Assembly (NCBI GenBank): GCA_038215275.1
Contig: JBBQRA010000158.1
Location: forward strand, 1 to 14,128
Origin: Ga0077553 sp038215275
Lineage (GTDB): Bacteria > Acidobacteriota > Terriglobia > Bryobacterales > Bryobacteraceae
Length of the DNA stretch: 14,128 nt
Direction of reading: 5' to 3'
Part shown: piece after piece, positions 6,719 through 13,527 of the stretch
Numbering within the stretch: position 1 is the first letter of the stretch
How the letters are laid out: each line of letters begins with the position of its first letter
Position numbers and translations under genes: made by a program
Notes under the pieces: model-generated
Databases searched by the model: none
Seen by the model: the letters and a program-made list of their open reading frames with translations, nothing else
What the model was told of the DNA's origin: nothing

Positions 6719-8056
6719 CTATTTTCTGCGGCCTACACCGGTGGGCGTTCGCCACTCGACGTATTTGCCGCTCCACCGATATGACTGGGAAAATTGTTTA
6801 CCCCCGCCCAACCAAGCGTTCCTCACGCCCGAGTTAAACACTTGGTCGCCTTTCTCGCGGTAGTCTGCAACGCCGGTATATTGGTAGACCCAACCGTACA
6901 AAGGCGCGATTAAAAGGTTCAAATCAGCGGCAGGGCCAGATGACCCGTCTTCGTTGTAATAAATAAAAGCTCTATCGCTATCACTCCATGATTTGGACCA
7001 GAGTTTATCGGCTGCAATGCGTAGGATTGGAAGCACGCGGGGATCTTTAGTCAAAGACCAATAGTCGATCAACGATTCGGCGGCAAGGGCGACCATGAAC
7101 GGCTGGACGTAGCTAGCGTTCTGAGACACAAACCACTGGTCAAAATGCCCAAATAGTAGCTCCACATAATCATTGAATTCGGGCCGTCTCGCGAATCCCA
7201 TTTGCTCAGCCATGACGAGAGTACTGAGAGCGTAAGAAATTTCACGAGAGCTCTGCCAACTGATGCTCCAGGCGAGATTGTCATAACGAATTGCATTTCC
7301 GTCAGCTAGTTTCACTACTGCTGAACGTGATGTTGGATCTTGGGTCTTCTGAAAATGCATTGCGAGGCCATGGGGAAATACGCGCCAGCCAGGGATCAAA
7401 CCGTTGTTGACGATGACATACTGCCGATAAAGGCTAATCTGTAACTCGGCACAGGACAGCCAATATTCATCACCCGTTGTCTTGGAAATCTGCATGTAAT
7501 TCCGTATACCATCGTAGTACCATACATTACCTTCCCACATGTTGAGCGCGGCAGGGTTACAGTGGAGTTTTCCGTAGTTAGTCATGTTTGATTCCCAAAG
7601 CTCAACCGTCTCTAGCACAGGAGGCTTCGACAAACGTGGCGGAGGAGCCACAGTTGGGTTCGGGACCACCGTCAATGTGAACGATCCGGTACGTGTAACG
7701 CCGGTTTGAGATACATATGTGATAGTAATAGGATATCGGCCGGTAGGTGTGGTCTGTGCGGTTGTGATTCTGAGTGGGTTGGCTTGTGTGATCCGCCAAA
7801 GAAAGGTGCCGCAGCAATACTTCTTCAGATTTACAAATTCTACCGAAGCCTGAGGTGGCAATCCTGAAACAGTAGGCGTGGCGGGCTCGTCGTCCACCCC
7901 AGAAACGATACTCGCTTGAGCTAACACTAATAATGCTCTTCCTTGGGTGACATGAGTAGGGCCACTGACGGCGATGGTAAAGTCTACGCAGTAGGCCATC
8001 GTGTGGCCTAAGGTAATACACAATAGTGCCTTCAACAAAAGGTAGCAAGGTTTCAT
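6719..8056 (-). CDS. Secreted protein of unknown function: Ig-like N-terminus plus helical-toroid-like domain
   Basis: A 445-aa exported protein that I cannot assign to a named family. The ATG at 8056 is preferred because GGGAG lies 6 nt upstream and it starts a clean signal peptide (MKPCYLLLKALLCITLG, then H-T-M-A). Two ATGs 6 and 15 nt further up are in frame but lack spacing to this site. Residues about 24-135 form a beta-rich region resembling a bacterial Ig-like domain, ending FTLTVVPNPTVAPPP, a proline linker. The rest (about 150-440) is helix-rich with recurring W, Y and N-Y-x-x-I motifs (NMWEGNVWYYDGIRNYMQIS, WRVFPHGLAMHF, Y-Y-N-E-D-G). This looks like the alpha/alpha six-hairpin fold of polysaccharide-acting enzymes. 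A carbohydrate role is inference only. Base composition is lower in GC than the genes to its right. Confidence 0.8.
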   Translation of the reverse strand: MKPCYLLLKALLCITLGHTMAYCVDFTIAVSGPTHVTQGRALLVLAQASIVSGVDDEPATPTVSGLPPQASVEFVNLKKYCCGTFLWRITQANPLRITTAQTTPTGRYPITITYVSQTGVTRTGSFTLTVVPNPTVAPPPRLSKPPVLETVELWESNMTNYGKLHCNPAALNMWEGNVWYYDGIRNYMQISKTTGDEYWLSCAELQISLYRQYVIVNNGLIPGWRVFPHGLAMHFQKTQDPTSRSAVVKLADGNAIRYDNLAWSISWQSSREISYALSTLVMAEQMGFARRPEFNDYVELLFGHFDQWFVSQNASYVQPFMVALAAESLIDYWSLTKDPRVLPILRIAADKLWSKSWSDSDRAFIYYNEDGSSGPAADLNLLIAPLYGWVYQYTGVADYREKGDQVFNSGVRNAWLGGGKQFSQSYRWSGKYVEWRTPTGVGRRK

Positions 8057-8224
8057 TGACATCTCCCACATCAACTTTCGGCTCTGAACGGAAAAACCTT
8101 TAGCATAAATCACTAGTTTCCGGCACTCGTGTCCAAATTAGCTTAAGTCCCTGAAGGGCGAGGTCCTGATAGGGTAGGGAGGCATTCCGGGAAGAATCGA
8201 AGCCAATCCCACGAGGACCCAGCC

Positions 8225-8727
8225 TTGTCTCAAGTATCCAGCATTTTCAGCCAGCTTCTTTACCTGGTCCCCCGCCCGCTGTTCGAAGCGGTCGTCCTCC
8301 GCCACCAGGGTGAGCATCATGCCCGCGGCTTCCGCTGCTGGGACAAGTTCGTCGCCATGCTCTTCTGCCAACTCGGCCAAGCTCAAAGCCTGCGCGAACC
8401 CTACGAGGGCCTCCAAGCCAGCGAAGCAAACTCGTTCACCTCGGCCTCAGCAAGGCACCCCGCCACTCCACCCTCGCCTACGCCAATCAACATCGCCCCT
8501 GGGCGATCTACCAGGATCTGTTCCTCGCCCTTCTGGACCTTCTCCGCGCCAAACTTCCCACCCATGCCAAGACCCCGCTACTGGTCTCCGGCAAGCTTTA
8601 CAGTTTGGACAGCACCGCCATCGACCCCTGCGCGAAGGTCTTCGACTGGGCCAAGTACAGCACCACTACAGCCCTTGCTCAGTTGCCACCCGCCCCCAAC
8701 TGCAGGTTCTCAGTAAACCCCCGCTAG
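8225..8727 (+). pseudogene. IS4-type transposase (DUF4372 N-terminus), frameshifted and truncated
   Basis: Frame 1 reads S-S-I-F-S-Q-L-L-Y-L-V-P-R, CWDKFVAMLFCQLGQAQSLR and EGLQASE, the DUF4372 domain that begins many IS4-family transposases. From the AAA at 8428 another frame carries on: KLVHLGLSKAPRHSTLAYAN, Q-H-R-P-W-A-I-Y, LLVSGKLYSLDSTAID, F-D-W-A-K-Y. The L-D-S-T segment holds the first Asp of the DDE triad. The shift equals one missing base near 8425 (a GGC codon appears as GC). After K-Y-S-T-T the match ends, so the other catalytic residues and about two thirds of the protein are lost. The first codon is TTG, perhaps a changed ATG. No terminal inverted repeats or target duplication were found. 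Confidence 0.82.
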
Positions 8728-8747
8728 ACGCTGTAACGCATGAGTCT

Positions 8748-9034
8748 GTGTTTAGCGCCCCGGTGTGGATCTATGACGGGGACTCTCCCTGGTATTTCGT
8801 GACGTTGCCGCGGGCAGTGGCGGCGAAGATCCGGGAAACGGCGAGCCGGCAGGGGAAGGCGTTTGGATCGGTAAAGGTGGCGGCGACGTTAGGGGAACGC
8901 GATGGAAGACTTCGTTGTTTCCAGACAAATCGGCGGCGTCCTATTCGCTGCCGATAAAGGCGGCGGTGCGGGCACGGGAGCAGATTCAGGCTGGGACGAC
9001 GGTGGAGGCGTTGCTGGTGATTGAGGCGGGCTAG
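8748..9034 (+). pseudogene. DUF1905 small protein, single-base frameshift
   Basis: Frame 1 reads VFSAPVWIYDGDSPWYFVTL, P-R-A-V-A-A-K-I-R-E and AFGSVKVAATLGE. After a one-base shift near 8894-8900 (in GGGGAAC) it continues T-R-W-K-T-S-L-F-P-D-K, S-Y-S-L-P-I-K-A-A-V-R and ends E-A-L-L-V-I-E-A-G at the TAG at 9032-9034. Both halves fit DUF1905 in order and at the expected length (about 95 residues), so one missing base explains the break. The family is a small beta-barrel of unknown function. The start is uncertain: GTG at 8748 fits the family length, but no strong ribosome-binding site is visible. The gene is convergent with the barrel-protein gene, 23 bp away. Confidence 0.75.
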
Positions 9035-9057
9035 GGAGATCGCCGTGAAAGGGGAGC

Positions 9058-10317
9058 TCAGAACGTATAGGTGTTGGAGAGATAGAACAGGTGCTGACTG
9101 AGGCCCGGGGTGGTGCGGCGAAAGAATTCGCCCGTGAAGAAGTATCCGCCTCCGCCGGCGAAGGTGTAGGGACCCTTCTTCCACGTGAGAAATAAATCGG
9201 CTTCGCGGCCCAGATGGCGGCCGGCCGTACCTGCGGCCGACCGCGCGATGGGACGCCCCTGCAAGCCATACGCGGCGTCGGTGCGGTCGGCAAGCCAACT
9301 GTCGGTGTACATCGTAGTGAGACTGAGCTTGGGCGTGAGCGACCAGATCGCAGTGGAACGTAGATTTTGCACGTTGCGCCAACCGAGCACATCGACATGA
9401 CCGAGTTTGTCGTGCGCGGCCGGATATAGCTGGTCGAACGTGTGGCTGCGGCCGTTGGATTGGCCGCCGGAGGCGTACTTCCACTCCGTAGCCCAATCCA
9501 AGGGCCGCGACCAGAGCGAGAGCTTATAACCGAACTGACCTACATAGGCGTATGCGCGGTGCGGCGCACTCCCAATGCGGCCCGACTGGTAAATCGCTTC
9601 CCCCGTGAACCGGGCACGCGCGGAGAGCGGAGCGGCCCATCGAAACCCGAACGATTCCGTACGGAAGCGGCCGGGGCCGGTGTATCCGCCGGGACGGTTC
9701 TGATCGTGCCGGAGAGCGTACAGATCGAGCGTGGACTGGCGCCAGAGATCGCTCCATGTGTTGTACATGCCCCAGACGCGGTCACCGAGGACGGGACGGT
9801 TCCAACCGGCGCCTTCGGGCTTAATGGGCGAGATGAGCAGGACCTCAAAACGGGCATGTTCCGTACGCCACCAGGCACGGGCGAGGTCGTAGGTGCGAGC
9901 GGTATAGGCCCACTGGGGCGAACCGATGAGCCGGGTGTCGCCATATTGGATCATCCGCCGGCCCAGGTCGGCGCCAAAGCCGGTCTTGGCAGACGGAAAC
10001 AGTTCGAGGTAGGACTCCTGGACGTCAAACGGGTCGCGCATGGCACCGGCGGCGACGCGGCCGAGGATGGGAGCGCGGGAATCCTGCCCGAGAGCGGAGA
10101 GACGCAGCCACGGTGTGGGCCGGTAGGAGAGCCCGAGTCGCGTGCGGACGAAGTTGGCATGGGTGTCGAGCCCGGAGCCAAACTCGGCGCGGCCGCGGAA
10201 TTCGAGGCGGGAGCGAATCTCGAAACTGAACTGGAGCTTGCCGCCGGTGGCGCGGCTGACGGCGTTGTGGAGTTCCTGGGCAGGGTCGGCGGCGGAGCCC
10301 GGCAGGACGGCGAACAT
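9058..10317 (-). CDS. Outer-membrane beta-barrel protein, alginate-export type
   Basis: A protein of at least 419 aa resembling the alginate-export (AlgE-like) barrel family, which moves small molecules or polysaccharide across the outer membrane. Alternating strands rich in Y, W and R run through its length: FEIRSRLEFRGR, FVRTRLGLSYRPTPWLRLSA, Y-L-E-L-F-P, F-G-A-D-L-G-R-R, F-G-F-R-W-A-A-P-L and WKYASGG. It ends in a terminal aromatic strand F-Y-L-S-N-T-Y-T-F, the classic barrel C-terminus. The start is unresolved. The signal-like stretch R-R-S-L-R-N-L-L-I-L-M-F-A-V-L-P-G-S-A begins ten residues before the ATG at 10317, so the true start is probably upstream; candidates are GTG at 10425 and ATG at 10494. 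10317 is reported as the secure minimum. It lies about 290 bp downstream of the PIG-L gene, far enough for its own promoter. Substrate unknown. Confidence 0.82.
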   Translation of the reverse strand: MFAVLPGSAADPAQELHNAVSRATGGKLQFSFEIRSRLEFRGRAEFGSGLDTHANFVRTRLGLSYRPTPWLRLSALGQDSRAPILGRVAAGAMRDPFDVQESYLELFPSAKTGFGADLGRRMIQYGDTRLIGSPQWAYTARTYDLARAWWRTEHARFEVLLISPIKPEGAGWNRPVLGDRVWGMYNTWSDLWRQSTLDLYALRHDQNRPGGYTGPGRFRTESFGFRWAAPLSARARFTGEAIYQSGRIGSAPHRAYAYVGQFGYKLSLWSRPLDWATEWKYASGGQSNGRSHTFDQLYPAAHDKLGHVDVLGWRNVQNLRSTAIWSLTPKLSLTTMYTDSWLADRTDAAYGLQGRPIARSAAGTAGRHLGREADLFLTWKKGPYTFAGGGGYFFTGEFFRRTTPGLSQHLFYLSNTYTF

Positions 10318-10606
10318 CAGGATGAGGAGATTCCGTAGACTTCGGCGGGCACGGGTTCCCGCGCTGGCTGGGTGGGGCCGGAGCGGAGGTGGAGTTGGCG
10401 TTCTGTGATGAGCCGACCGAGGCACGGGGGGAGAGGGGGGAGTGTGGTGGAAAAAAGAGGATCGCCCTTTGGTCGCACGACTTCGTCGATCCATCATATT
10501 CCAGGCTGGGGGCTGCGATGAGGCAGCATCCGAAATCAACCGGACCCCCGCCTTATCGAGCACGGGAATACTTGAGACGTAAAGGCACCGCGGGGACCGC
10601 GCCGCA

Positions 10607-11542
10607 TTACTTGGCGTGCTGGCGGAGGTACTCTTCGACGCGGGAGCGGCCTGTGGCGGAGCCGATGTAGTGGAAGGCCTCGGCGTATTCGAGGCCATAG
10701 CGGGCGCCGGTGGCCTTGCTGCGGGCGAGGACGAATTCGCGGATGTAGTTGCGGTCCGCGGTAACGTCATCGTTGCCGAGGAGGGGGAGGCGCTGGTTCC
10801 GCTTGGACAGGTCGGCCCGGAGGCGGGAGCCGAGGTGACCGGCGGGGCCTTTGGCGCGGTTGGCGCGGTTGGCGTCGATCACCTTGTCGATTTGGCCGCT
10901 GATGTCGACGACACGGGTGATCTCGGGGCGGCGGGCGTAGTAATACTTTTCCCGGATCGTCCTGGGGGCGTGGCCCATGGCGACCTGCTCGGGGAAATCG
11001 TGGGCGCGGCCGGCCATCCAACTGGCCGCTTCGACGGCGCGGGCGATGGTGTAGTGGTCGGGGTTCTCTTCATCGTGAGCCCAGGGGTCCCAGCAGACGA
11101 TAGTGTCGGCTTTGAGGGCGCGGATGAGGAAGATGAGGCGACCGATGACTTCGTTGAGGGAGACGTCGGCCATGCGGTGGTTGTTGTAGTTGAGGTCGAA
11201 GTTGCCTTTGCAGCCGAGGATGCGGGCGACTTCGGCGTTGTCGCGCTCGTTGCCGAGGACGTGCTCGCCGATGGTGCCGGGGGTGCCGAGGCCGGGGGCG
11301 TCGCCCATGTCGTCGTTGGTGGCGCGGATGAGGTAGCCGGTGTAGCCGTCCTCGATCAGCTTGGCGACGGTGCCGGCGGCGGAGAGGGGGATGTCGTCGG
11401 AGTGGGCCTGGATGGCGAGGAGGACTTTGCCTTTGTGGGGCTGGTTCGGGACGGCGCGCTCGATGACCGGGGCGGCCGGGGCACCGGGGGGCACGGTTTG
11501 CGCGAGCAGGGGGGCGGAGAGGAGGAAGGAGCGGCGGAGCAT
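10607..11542 (-). CDS. Exported PIG-L / LmbE-type deacetylase
   Basis: A 311-aa protein of the PIG-L superfamily, zinc-dependent N-acetylglucosamine-type deacetylases. The N-terminus MLRRSFLLSAPLLAQ is a short signal peptide, so it should act outside the cytoplasm. Zinc-site motifs are seen: A-H-S-D-D (His47, Asp49, Asp50), where most members have H-P-D-D, and DHYTIARAVEAA (His163) after the stretch C-W-D-P-W-A-H-D-E-E-N-P. The R-A-T-N-D-D-M-G-D after the first motif also fits the family. An upstream in-frame ATG at 11557 would add M-Y-N-S-A and has GGAG 9 nt before it, so it is a serious alternative start. The gene begins 52 bp after the FKBP stop. In Acidobacteriota such exported forms are common, but their substrate is not known from sequence. 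Confidence 0.9.
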   Translation of the reverse strand: MLRRSFLLSAPLLAQTVPPGAPAAPVIERAVPNQPHKGKVLLAIQAHSDDIPLSAAGTVAKLIEDGYTGYLIRATNDDMGDAPGLGTPGTIGEHVLGNERDNAEVARILGCKGNFDLNYNNHRMADVSLNEVIGRLIFLIRALKADTIVCWDPWAHDEENPDHYTIARAVEAASWMAGRAHDFPEQVAMGHAPRTIREKYYYARRPEITRVVDISGQIDKVIDANRANRAKGPAGHLGSRLRADLSKRNQRLPLLGNDDVTADRNYIREFVLARSKATGARYGLEYAEAFHYIGSATGRSRVEEYLRQHAK

Positions 11543-11548
11543 GGCGGA

Positions 11549-11554
11549 ATTATA
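11549..11554 (-). promoter_or_regulatory. TATAAT hexamer just before the PIG-L start
   Basis: A perfect -10 consensus on the minus strand ends 6 nt before the ATG at 11542, so transcription from it would start at or next to the start codon (a leaderless message). The -35 position (TGCGCC) is a poor match. The hexamer could equally be chance, since it lies within the alternative longer coding start. Confidence 0.2.
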
Positions 11555-11594
11555 CATTCGGCCAGGCTCCGGCGCAGGGGGATGCGGAGCGGAG

Positions 11595-12071
11595 TTAGCG
11601 GATGGCGATGAGTTCGACGTCGAAGACAAGCGCCGCGTTGGGCGGGATGTCGCCGCCGGCACCGCGCGTCCCGTAGCCGAGTTCGGAGGGGATGTAGAGG
11701 CGGTACTTGGAGCCGGTGGGCATCAGTTGAAGGCCTTCGGTCCAGCCGGGGATGACGCGGTTGAGCGGGAACGAGATGGTTTCGTTGCGCTGGTAGCTCG
11801 AGTCGAAGACTTTGCCAGTGATCAGGCGACCTTCGTAGTGGACCTCGACGGTGCTGGTAGGGCCGGGTTTGGGGCCTTCGCCTTCGCGGATCACTTCGTA
11901 CTGCAGGCCGGAGGCGGTGCTCTTGATGCCTTCCTTTTTGGCGTTTTCTTCGAGGAACTTCTTGCCGGCTTCCATATCCATATCATCTCCCGTAGATCGA
12001 ACTTGCGTGTACCAGTATGCGACTGCCGCCGCGAGGAGTGCTGCTGCGATGAGCCAATATTGGTTTTTCAT
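11595..12071 (-). CDS. Membrane-anchored FKBP-type peptidyl-prolyl isomerase
   Basis: A 158-aa FKBP-fold prolyl isomerase that helps fold proteins in the periplasm. Residues about 6-20 (WLIAAALLAAAVAYW) form an uncleaved anchor or signal, followed by a short acidic linker (A-G-K-K-F-L-E-E-N-A-K-K-E-G) like the one before the catalytic domain in FklB/Mip proteins. The FKBP domain shows S-G-L-Q-Y-E-V-I-R-E-G, VEVHYEGRLITGKVFDSS, VIPGWTEGLQLMPTGSKYRL, IPSELGYGTRGAGGDIPPNA and LVFDVELIAI. The active-site aromatic and acidic residues (Y, F-D, V-I-P-G-W, Y-G) are all kept, so it should be active. It starts 22 bp after the end of the degraded ORF and precedes the PIG-L gene by 52 bp, all co-directional. 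No strong Shine-Dalgarno was seen. Confidence 0.95.
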   Translation of the reverse strand: MKNQYWLIAAALLAAAVAYWYTQVRSTGDDMDMEAGKKFLEENAKKEGIKSTASGLQYEVIREGEGPKPGPTSTVEVHYEGRLITGKVFDSSYQRNETISFPLNRVIPGWTEGLQLMPTGSKYRLYIPSELGYGTRGAGGDIPPNAALVFDVELIAIR

Positions 12072-12093
12072 GACTGGTGGGGATGGGCCCCAA

Positions 12094-12553
12094 TCAGCAA
12101 GGTAGCACGAAGAGCAGGCGCCGCATGGCTTCCTGGTGATCGGCGAGGAAGCACCCGTTGGTGCCGACGCAGGTTTGTTCGCCGAGGCGGACCCGTTCTC
12201 ATTCCTGAATGGTATTAGCCGCTACCATGCGGCCGGTCTTGGCGAGGGCGTCGCCCGGGGGTTCGACTTCAATTCGGCGCAGCGCCTTCACATGCAGGGC
12301 GACCCACTGTTAGACTGCTGGGGGACATTGCGTCCGGGCGGCCCCGGCCTTCTGTTCGAGATCGCGTTGCCAGGAAGTGGCGAGGGCGGCGAGTTCTGCG
12401 ATCCGGCGTTGGGCCTTGTCTTCCACGGAGGAATCGGGCCCCGGAGGCATCGGGCCGTCCGCGATCCAGATAGTCCGCAAGAGAGCCGGACTCCTGCTGG
12501 GCAGCTTCAATCTTCTGGCGGAGGGTTTCAAGAGCGATCGTTTCGGGGAGCAT
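12094..12553 (-). pseudogene. Degraded ORF between the ankyrin and FKBP genes, unknown family
   Basis: The ATG at 12553 shares one base with the ankyrin stop (TAATG), suggesting translational coupling. It opens MLPETIALETLRQKIEAAQQ and then E-S-G-S. A change equal to one extra base near 12483-12486 leads into a frame reading L-R-T-I-W-I-A-D-G-P-M-P-P-G, EDKAQRRIAELAALATSWQR, a TAA (about 12309), then WVALHVKALRRIEVEPPGDA, a TGA (about 12201), and VRLGEQTCVGTNGCFLADHQ ending F-V-L-P-C. That single frame keeps protein-like composition across both stops, which suggests one eroded gene or two short ones. The W-I-A-D-G-x-M-P-P-G segment faintly recalls the end of cytochrome-c-like domains, but the heme motif C-x-x-C-H is not present. 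Function unknown, and the opposite strand cannot be excluded. Confidence 0.4.
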
Positions 12554-13491
12554 TACCGAGACCTGACGAGGCGGAGCACTTCGGCGAGGTCGCCGCGGTC
12601 GCCTTGAATGCGGGCGCTACGTTCCACCTGTTCGAGAAAACCTTGGCCCTCGGGGGTTCGCGCTTGTTGGATATCCGCTCCACGAGCCAGGAGGAGGAGA
12701 ACCGCTTTCCAGTTATTAGCGGCAGCGGCGTGGGAGAGGGCGGTTTCGCCGCGGACGCTGCGGGCGTTGAGCTTGGCTCCACGGTTGAGGAGCAGGGTGA
12801 GGATTTCGAGATCGACAGCTATTTCGGTAGCGGCGAAGAAGACGGGATCGCCCAGGGGATTGTTGCGATTCGGATCCGCTCCGGCGTTGAGCAGGAGGGC
12901 TAGGGGCTCGGGGCCGGTGCGCGGTGTGGCGCGGATGGCGATCTCGAGGGGGCGGTCGCCGGCGACGGAGTTGGGGTCGGCTCCGGCGTCGAGGAGGGCG
13001 CGGAGGACGGGAAGTTGTTCCGGCGATTTTTCGAGACGATGGAGAGCGAGGATGAGAACGCCGGCGGCGTCGTGGCGGCCGCGAAGCCCGGCGGCGGCAG
13101 CGGCTTGGGTAACGCCGGGAGCGTCGTTGGCGAGGACGGCGTTTTGCAGATCGGTGAGAGGGGCGGCTTTAAAGGCGACAGGGCGGTTGGCTTCGGCGGG
13201 ATTGGTGAAGCGGTATCCGACATTGCGAAGTTCGCCGGCGACGAGGACGAAGAGAGGGGCGGCGACGACGGCGCAGGGGATGAGTTTGGCGGCGAAGGAG
13301 TTCACGCGGAGGAACCAGAAGGCGAGGGCGGCGAGGGTGAGGCCCGGGAGGAGGAGGAGCAGGAAGGCGACGGAGAGGGAACTGGTCTTGGCGGAGGGGG
13401 CGGCGGCGAGGCCGAGGACGAAGAGCAGGCCCACAGCGGCAAGGTCGAAGGCGATGGCGAGCCAGAAGATAATGTTGAGAAGCGTCATCAT
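12553..13491 (-). CDS. Membrane protein with three N-terminal helices and ankyrin repeats
   Basis: A 312-aa protein. Three hydrophobic helices span about residues 4-28 (IIFWLAIAFDLAAVGLLFVL), 40-62 (V-A-F-L-L-L-L-L-P-G-L-T-L) and 70-88 (IPCAVVAAPLFVLVAGEL). After a linker, about five ankyrin units follow from residue 107: VLRALLDAGADPNSVAG, PLALLLNAGADPNRNNPLGD, LTLLLNRGAKLNARSVRGET and VLLLLARGADIQQARTPEG. The repeats are probably cytoplasmic and bind a protein partner. The gene starts 36 bp after the CHAT-protein stop, and its own stop overlaps the next start by one base. Start 13491 is used (ATGATG); no clear Shine-Dalgarno is visible. The partner is unknown, but the CHAT protein is the obvious candidate from context. 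Confidence 0.85.
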   Translation of the reverse strand: MMTLLNIIFWLAIAFDLAAVGLLFVLGLAAAPSAKTSSLSVAFLLLLLPGLTLAALAFWFLRVNSFAAKLIPCAVVAAPLFVLVAGELRNVGYRFTNPAEANRPVAFKAAPLTDLQNAVLANDAPGVTQAAAAAGLRGRHDAAGVLILALHRLEKSPEQLPVLRALLDAGADPNSVAGDRPLEIAIRATPRTGPEPLALLLNAGADPNRNNPLGDPVFFAATEIAVDLEILTLLLNRGAKLNARSVRGETALSHAAAANNWKAVLLLLARGADIQQARTPEGQGFLEQVERSARIQGDRGDLAEVLRLVRSR

Positions 13492-13527
13492 CCGGGAGGG
13501 CGCAGGATTGGACGGGAATCGATCAGG

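Noticed and set aside
10616..11611. A 331-codon plus-strand frame rich in G, A, V, D and E
   Set aside because: It is the complement of the PIG-L gene; its composition is what GC-rich codons give when read backwards.
12136..12903. A 255-codon plus-strand frame opposite the degraded ORF and ankyrin gene
   Set aside because: Half of it is the complement of clear ankyrin repeats; the other half reads less protein-like than the minus strand.
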